Assembly: GCA_001599755.1 (NCBI GenBank)
Contig: BCHX01000002.1
Span: forward strand, 4,322,330-4,386,329
Direction: 5' to 3'
Source: Gliomastix tumulicola
Taxonomy: Eukaryota; Ascomycota; Sordariomycetes; Hypocreales; Bionectriaceae
DNA: 64,000 nucleotides
The stretch's first letter is position 1, and every line of letters starts with the position of its first letter. Made by a program: the position numbers and the translations under genes. Below the pieces are notes generated by a model, which saw nothing but the letters and a program-made list of their open reading frames with translations, did no database searches and was not told the DNA's origin. Shown here piece after piece: positions 60,302-64,000 of the stretch.

Positions 60302-60943
60302 CGTATCTACTTCCCCTTTGTCTATAACTTTTTCTTTTTCTTTATTCTTCTCCCATTCAATCCGGTGTAGATTGGGTCTTGGGGCTGCTTTTTGGTCTGC
60401 AAGCAGTATCTGGCTGGGCATGCTTCTTGGCGTTTTTCTTTGTGACGGGGCAACTGGCTTTCCTTTCGACATGCTTCTTGGGATTAACGACATGACAAAA
60501 ATTGCAAGCGGCGTTTAGTAGGGACCGGACAATGGCTACGGGGGGTTTGGACAAGGAAGCATGCATACCCTGTTTTTTTTTCTTTTTCGGATTCTTTCCT
60601 TTACTTATGTATCTTGCGGCTTGCTATGAATATGATGCATATAGCTGAGCTGAATTGGTCGCATTTTTTTGACATTGGTATTGTGTGTCTGATCATCAGG
60701 CTTTGGTAGCTTCCACGTAATGGGTTTGTGTGCGCATCCCCGATTTGTCCACGAGTGCGAGGGTCGTGCAGTGAAGATCGCTTTACCGTGATAGGAAGGG
60801 CGGTTTGCACGCTGGGATGATCCGCCGCCGGGGCATGGACGACGTTACATTTGCAGACCAGACGTATAAGTAACGGCATGGAATCAGTGTAAGTCGGTCT
60901 TTGTCTGCAGTAAGTCAGTGTCTCCAGTAATCTTCTATACACC
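60302..60943. other. Intergenic spacer
   Basis: 642 bp between the arrestin stop and the GH3 start. T-rich patches at 60329-60350 and 60571-60590. No gene seen. Confidence 0.5.
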
Positions 60944-62083
60944 ATGCGTCCGTCACCGTCAACCCTCCTCCCAGCTCTGCTGCCCCTCGCAGCAGCAGCA
61001 GCAGCAGCAGCCCGCTCCTACGAGGCCGCAGGCCTGCCCCTCCTCGCCGGCACACACACCATCTACTCGTACCCGTCCACGGCCTCCCCGCCCCAGCGAC
61101 TCCTAGACCTCGCACGGGCCGGTCTCGTCGGCGGCGTCATCCTCTTCGGCGAGAACATCAACGCCTCGCTCACGCCGCCGGGCATCCTCGCGCTCCAGGA
61201 CGCCTACGCCGCCTCCCCGGCGCCGGCGCTCCTCTCGAGGCTGTACGGCGTCGACGACGCGCCGCTCCTCGTCGTGACGGACCAGGAGGGCGGCTTCGTC
61301 AAGAGGATCCCCGAGGGCGGGCCGGACACGAGCGCCAAGGTCGCGGGCCAGCAGGCCGACCCCGGAGCCGCGGGCAGCAAGGCCGGCGGCGACGCGGCGG
61401 ATACGCTGAAAGGGTACGAGAACAACGGGAACCTGGCGCCCGTGCTGGACGTGTTCGCGCAGGAGGGCAACTTCATCGACCGGTACGAGCGGAGCTACGG
61501 CAATACGTCCGAGGTTGTCGTCCAGGCCGGCGTGGCCTTCTTGCTGGCCTCGCAGGGAAGGGGCGTCGCGGCGGCGGCGAAGCATTTCCCCGGTCTGGGC
61601 ACGGCGCCGCGCGACGAGAACACGGATCTCGTGCCCGTGACGCTGAATGTCACGGAGGAGGAGCTGCGATCTGTCCACATTCCGCCCTTCCGGGAGGCCG
61701 TGGACGCGGGCGTGGACATGATCATGCCGTCGTGGGCCATCTACCCGGCGCTCGACAGCGTCCCCGCCGGCATGAGCAGTGTCTTCATCCAGGACGAGCT
61801 GCGTCGGAAGCTCGGGTTCGAGGGCGTCACGGTGACCGATGCGATCGAGGCGGGCGCCGCGATGGCCGTGGGAGGGAGCACGAAGGGGACGGCGCTGCTG
61901 GCGGCCAAGGCGGGCATGGATCTCCTGCTTGCCAGCGGACGGGATGTCGAGCAGGGCGTCGAGGTAAGGGAGAGTCTGGAGGAGGCGGTGGTTGGGGGCG
62001 AGTTGGACAGGGACGAGTTTGACGCGGCGACGGGGAGGATAGTGAAGCTGCGTGCCAAGCTCGCCGCTGCTCGTCGTTCATAG
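60944..62083 (+). CDS. Secreted glycoside hydrolase family 3 protein (NagZ-like fold)
   Basis: Predicted secreted glycosidase of the single-domain, beta-N-acetylhexosaminidase-like branch of GH3. Intronless, 379 aa. Residues 1-23 form a signal peptide with an alanine-rich core. Motifs in order: LVGGVILFGENI, TDQEGGFVKRIPE (about 111; substrate-binding in NagZ), NLAPVLDVF, AAKHFPGLG (about 212) and GVTVTDAIEAGA, where the Asp near 299 is the expected nucleophile. In NagZ enzymes a flexible loop after KHFPG holds an Asp-His acid/base pair; here the loop reads RDENTDLVPV with no His, so the mechanism may differ. The motif set resembles actinobacterial GH3 proteins (recalled), so bacterial ancestry is possible. 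N-glycosylation sequons NAS, NTS and NVT fit secretion. Tail to tail with the Nudix gene. Confidence 0.88.
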   Translation: MRPSPSTLLPALLPLAAAAAAAARSYEAAGLPLLAGTHTIYSYPSTASPPQRLLDLARAGLVGGVILFGENINASLTPPGILALQDAYAASPAPALLSRLYGVDDAPLLVVTDQEGGFVKRIPEGGPDTSAKVAGQQADPGAAGSKAGGDAADTLKGYENNGNLAPVLDVFAQEGNFIDRYERSYGNTSEVVVQAGVAFLLASQGRGVAAAAKHFPGLGTAPRDENTDLVPVTLNVTEEELRSVHIPPFREAVDAGVDMIMPSWAIYPALDSVPAGMSSVFIQDELRRKLGFEGVTVTDAIEAGAAMAVGGSTKGTALLAAKAGMDLLLASGRDVEQGVEVRESLEEAVVGGELDRDEFDAATGRIVKLRAKLAAARRS

Positions 62084-62140
62084 ACACACCATACATAAAT
62101 ATGTACTTATGTAACTACATACAGTGAAAACCAAACCCCC

Positions 62141-62785
62141 TCACGAACGCAGATCAAACCCCCGGAGGACTATCTCCCTCGCCACCAACGACGTGATACC
62201 TATCTTCGTCCCATCCCGCCTCCTCCCCTGCTCGACTTCGTCCCTCGTCGCCCAGTAGAAATCCACATGCTCCTCGGGATCCAACCGCACCTCCGGAGGA
62301 GGCACTTGGCCATTCTCCGGACGCCGCTGCACCTCGACCTCAAACGTGAACCGGCAGATTATCCGCTGCCCCGTCCGGTTCGTAAACACATCCGCGCTCC
62401 CACCGTCTCGCTCCACGAGCCGGAGCACCCGCGTCGCCGTGAGCCCGGCCTCCTCGCGGAGCTCGCGCGCGCAGCCGAGCGGGATGCTGCCGTCCTCCGG
62501 GTCGACGGCGCCGCCGGGCGGCTCCCAGCGGAGGGGCATGCTGTCGTGGTGCGCGCGCTGGAGCAGGAGGACTCTTGTCTCCGGGTCTGCTGCTGCTGCT
62601 TCCTTTGTCTCGTCAGATGATGATGATGATGGTGATGGTCTGCCGGGGTGGAAGACGAGGGCGGCCGAGGCGATGCCATCGAAGTGTTTGTCGTTGTCCG
62701 CGAGCCATGTCTTGTAGGGTTTGTTCCAGGGCTCAAGCTCGGGGGGGACGATGAGTGTAGACAGAGGGGTTTCAGTAGAGCTCAT
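62141..62785 (-). CDS. Nudix hydrolase
   Basis: Hydrolase of a nucleoside diphosphate linked to another moiety; substrate unknown. Intronless, 214 aa. The Nudix box is at about residues 88-113: PPGGAVDPEDG then GCARELREEAGL. The REXXEE core is complete, but the first half is one residue longer than the standard GX5EX7RE spacing, with E and D at the two possible acidic positions. A Ser/Asp/Ala-rich loop (residues 50-70) interrupts the first strands. Residues 1-45 include PPELEPWNKPYKTWLAD, an N-terminus seen in fungal Nudix proteins. No targeting signal. Its stop lies only 57 bp from that of the GH3 gene. Confidence 0.87.
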   Translation of the reverse strand: MSSTETPLSTLIVPPELEPWNKPYKTWLADNDKHFDGIASAALVFHPGRPSPSSSSSDETKEAAAADPETRVLLLQRAHHDSMPLRWEPPGGAVDPEDGSIPLGCARELREEAGLTATRVLRLVERDGGSADVFTNRTGQRIICRFTFEVEVQRRPENGQVPPPEVRLDPEEHVDFYWATRDEVEQGRRRDGTKIGITSLVAREIVLRGFDLRS

Positions 62786-63273
62786 GACTGGGGGTTGCGA
62801 TTGTTGGTTTGGCTTGGATAAGGGAGGGTATGTTGATGTGAGAACCGGAGAGGGGCGACCGCCGGTGTAGTTATTACTTAACTAACTGGATGGGTCCTTT
62901 ACTTGGGTGTCTGCCTTGGGAATCCTCGCGAAGCTCAGCCACCAGGCTCCTCCCCCGTTGACTCACGCCTCACTCCACGCATGAACGATTTTCACGGATG
63001 AAACTCACAGCGACCGTCATCAAGTCACAAACACAGTTCATACAATAAATATTCATACACGTTTGCTTGCTCACGTTGCATATTCGCCCAAATGCCACCC
63101 CTGCCTGTCCTCCCCATTACAGACAAGACTAGATAGGTCTCAAAGACCAGATGTTTTCCTCCAAATAGGACTATGCTATGTCATCAACATTTTCTCAAAG
63201 CAGTAGAATGTCAATCGTAAAATCCGTATTCTCGTCAGAGTCCACAAATATGCCCATCGCGACAAAAACGAAC
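62786..63273. other. Intergenic spacer
   Basis: About 490 bp: promoter of the Nudix gene and 3' flank of the next minus-strand gene. AATAAAT at 63045-63052 reads on the plus strand, so it is not obviously a signal for the minus-strand gene. Nothing else seen. Confidence 0.5.
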
Positions 63274-63993
63274 TTAGTCCGCCTGCGAGACTGACTTCTC
63301 AGCCCGCGCCCGCGTGTGGTTGGCGTGCGTCTCCAGGCACTGCGCCTTGAGGTGCGTCACGGGGTACACGGCGCCCTTCTCGAGGCAGTATGCCGTGATG
63401 CGTAGCAGCCTCGTCGCGAAGCCGTTGTGGCCGTCCATGGACAGCACCTTGCCCGCCGCCTCGTCCTTGTTGATCTTGCTCTCGGCCGAGACCAGGATGT
63501 CCTCCACCCTCTTGAGGAGCTGGATGTCTTCATCCTCAAGAAGCATGATGGCCGGGACTTCGCGGTAGTTGACCTCGTCCTGTCCGAGGATGCCCAAGTA
63601 CCGTCCGACTCGATCCTGCACAGACGCGAGCCACTCGGCGAGGACCTGCGCACAGTCGAAAGCACACATCACCGACTGATGGGGCAGGTCGCGACCCGAG
63701 TAATCTGCAAACGTCACCCCGAGCTTGTCCGACATGGCAAGGGAGTCTGCAGCATACGAGGCAGCCTTGCGCAGATGCTTCTCACGTCGTGGTGTGACTC
63801 GGTGGCTCAGTTCGCTCAGGTCCGAGGTGTTGCCTGTAGAAGGGGCGTCATTCGATGATCCCTGAGTGGCAGGCGAGTCGGCCAAGACCGAACTGGACTT
63901 TCCGGACGAGTCGGTGACCATCGCATCGGGGTTCGGCGGAGACTTCTCAGCATGCTGAATGATCTCAGTGCCCTTGGACAGCTCCTCCGCCAT
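63274..63993 (-). CDS. Unrecognised protein at window edge (possibly 5'-partial)
   Basis: 239 aa as it stands; I do not recognise the family. Residues 1-65 are Ser/Asp/Pro-rich and disordered. The rest appears alpha-helical: CAFDCAQVLAEWLASVQDRV, VPAIMLLEDEDIQLLKRVED, and a basic tail TRARAEKSVSQAD. A leucine-rich ILVSAESKINKDEA segment sits in the middle. No signal peptide, membrane segment or known catalytic motif. The ATG at 63993 has a good context (GGCATGG) but the frame stays open to the window end 7 bases upstream, so an earlier start or exon outside the window cannot be excluded. Confidence 0.6.
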   Translation of the reverse strand: MAEELSKGTEIIQHAEKSPPNPDAMVTDSSGKSSSVLADSPATQGSSNDAPSTGNTSDLSELSHRVTPRREKHLRKAASYAADSLAMSDKLGVTFADYSGRDLPHQSVMCAFDCAQVLAEWLASVQDRVGRYLGILGQDEVNYREVPAIMLLEDEDIQLLKRVEDILVSAESKINKDEAAGKVLSMDGHNGFATRLLRITAYCLEKGAVYPVTHLKAQCLETHANHTRARAEKSVSQAD

Positions 63994-64000
63994 GCCGTCC

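Noticed and set aside
1..64000. Secondary-metabolite cluster around the O-methyltransferase and ABC exporter
   Set aside because: No core synthase, P450 or pathway regulator lies nearby, and ELG1 separates the two genes.

Overview
This window looks like nuclear DNA of a filamentous ascomycete (Pezizomycotina, most likely a sordariomycete-type genome). The evidence is short GT-AG introns (mostly about 45-120 nt, with CTRAC-like branch sites), monocistronic genes on both strands, long pyrimidine-rich leaders, and gene families typical of or restricted to fungi: the Chs7 chitin-synthase chaperone, a HET-domain incompatibility protein, DUF3716, Utp8 and a Pcl-type cyclin. I saw no prokaryotic operon, virus, intact transposon, tRNA, rRNA or CRISPR array. 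Species cannot be assigned.

Layout. 0-9.5 kb is gene-dense: mitochondrial ribosomal protein bS6m, the neddylation ligase Dcn1, a four-BRCT Rad4/Dpb11/TopBP1 protein and a 1,014-aa DUF3716 protein. 9.6-17 kb holds CHS7 and a Pcl-type cyclin, separated by long gene-free stretches. 16.9-24.9 kb is an 8-kb gene desert ending in what looks like the promoter and spliced leader of a CCoAOMT-type O-methyltransferase. 26.3-38.7 kb holds ELG1 (PCNA unloader), an 11-exon full-length ABC-B exporter and UTP8 (SSU processome). 41.3-49.7 kb holds a fungal unknown, a mitochondrial ATPase-expression-type protein head to head with LSM3, and a GTPBP1-type GTPase. 50.1-51.8 kb is the HET gene, followed by 5.2 kb without genes that probably contains the long leader of an alpha-arrestin (57.1-60.3 kb). 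60.9-64 kb holds a secreted bacterial-type GH3 protein, a tail-to-tail Nudix hydrolase and an unrecognised gene at the edge.

The genes do not form one pathway; most are housekeeping genes with conserved roles. Cross-connections worth noting are: (i) two replication-stress factors, Rad4/TopBP1 and Elg1, both have MluI cell-cycle-box hexamers (ACGCGT) in their upstream regions, three in one 700-bp interval for Rad4; (ii) Elg1 carries a perfect PIP box inserted between Walker A and Walker B; (iii) LSM3, itself a U6 snRNP subunit, has two introns with unusual GTT 5' splice sites whose retention gives immediate stops; (iv) the GH3 enzyme lacks the usual NagZ Asp-His acid/base pair.

Exon boundaries were worked out by hand from reading-frame continuity and splice signals; all coding exon sums given are multiples of three. 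No database search was run. Family names rest on recognised motifs.
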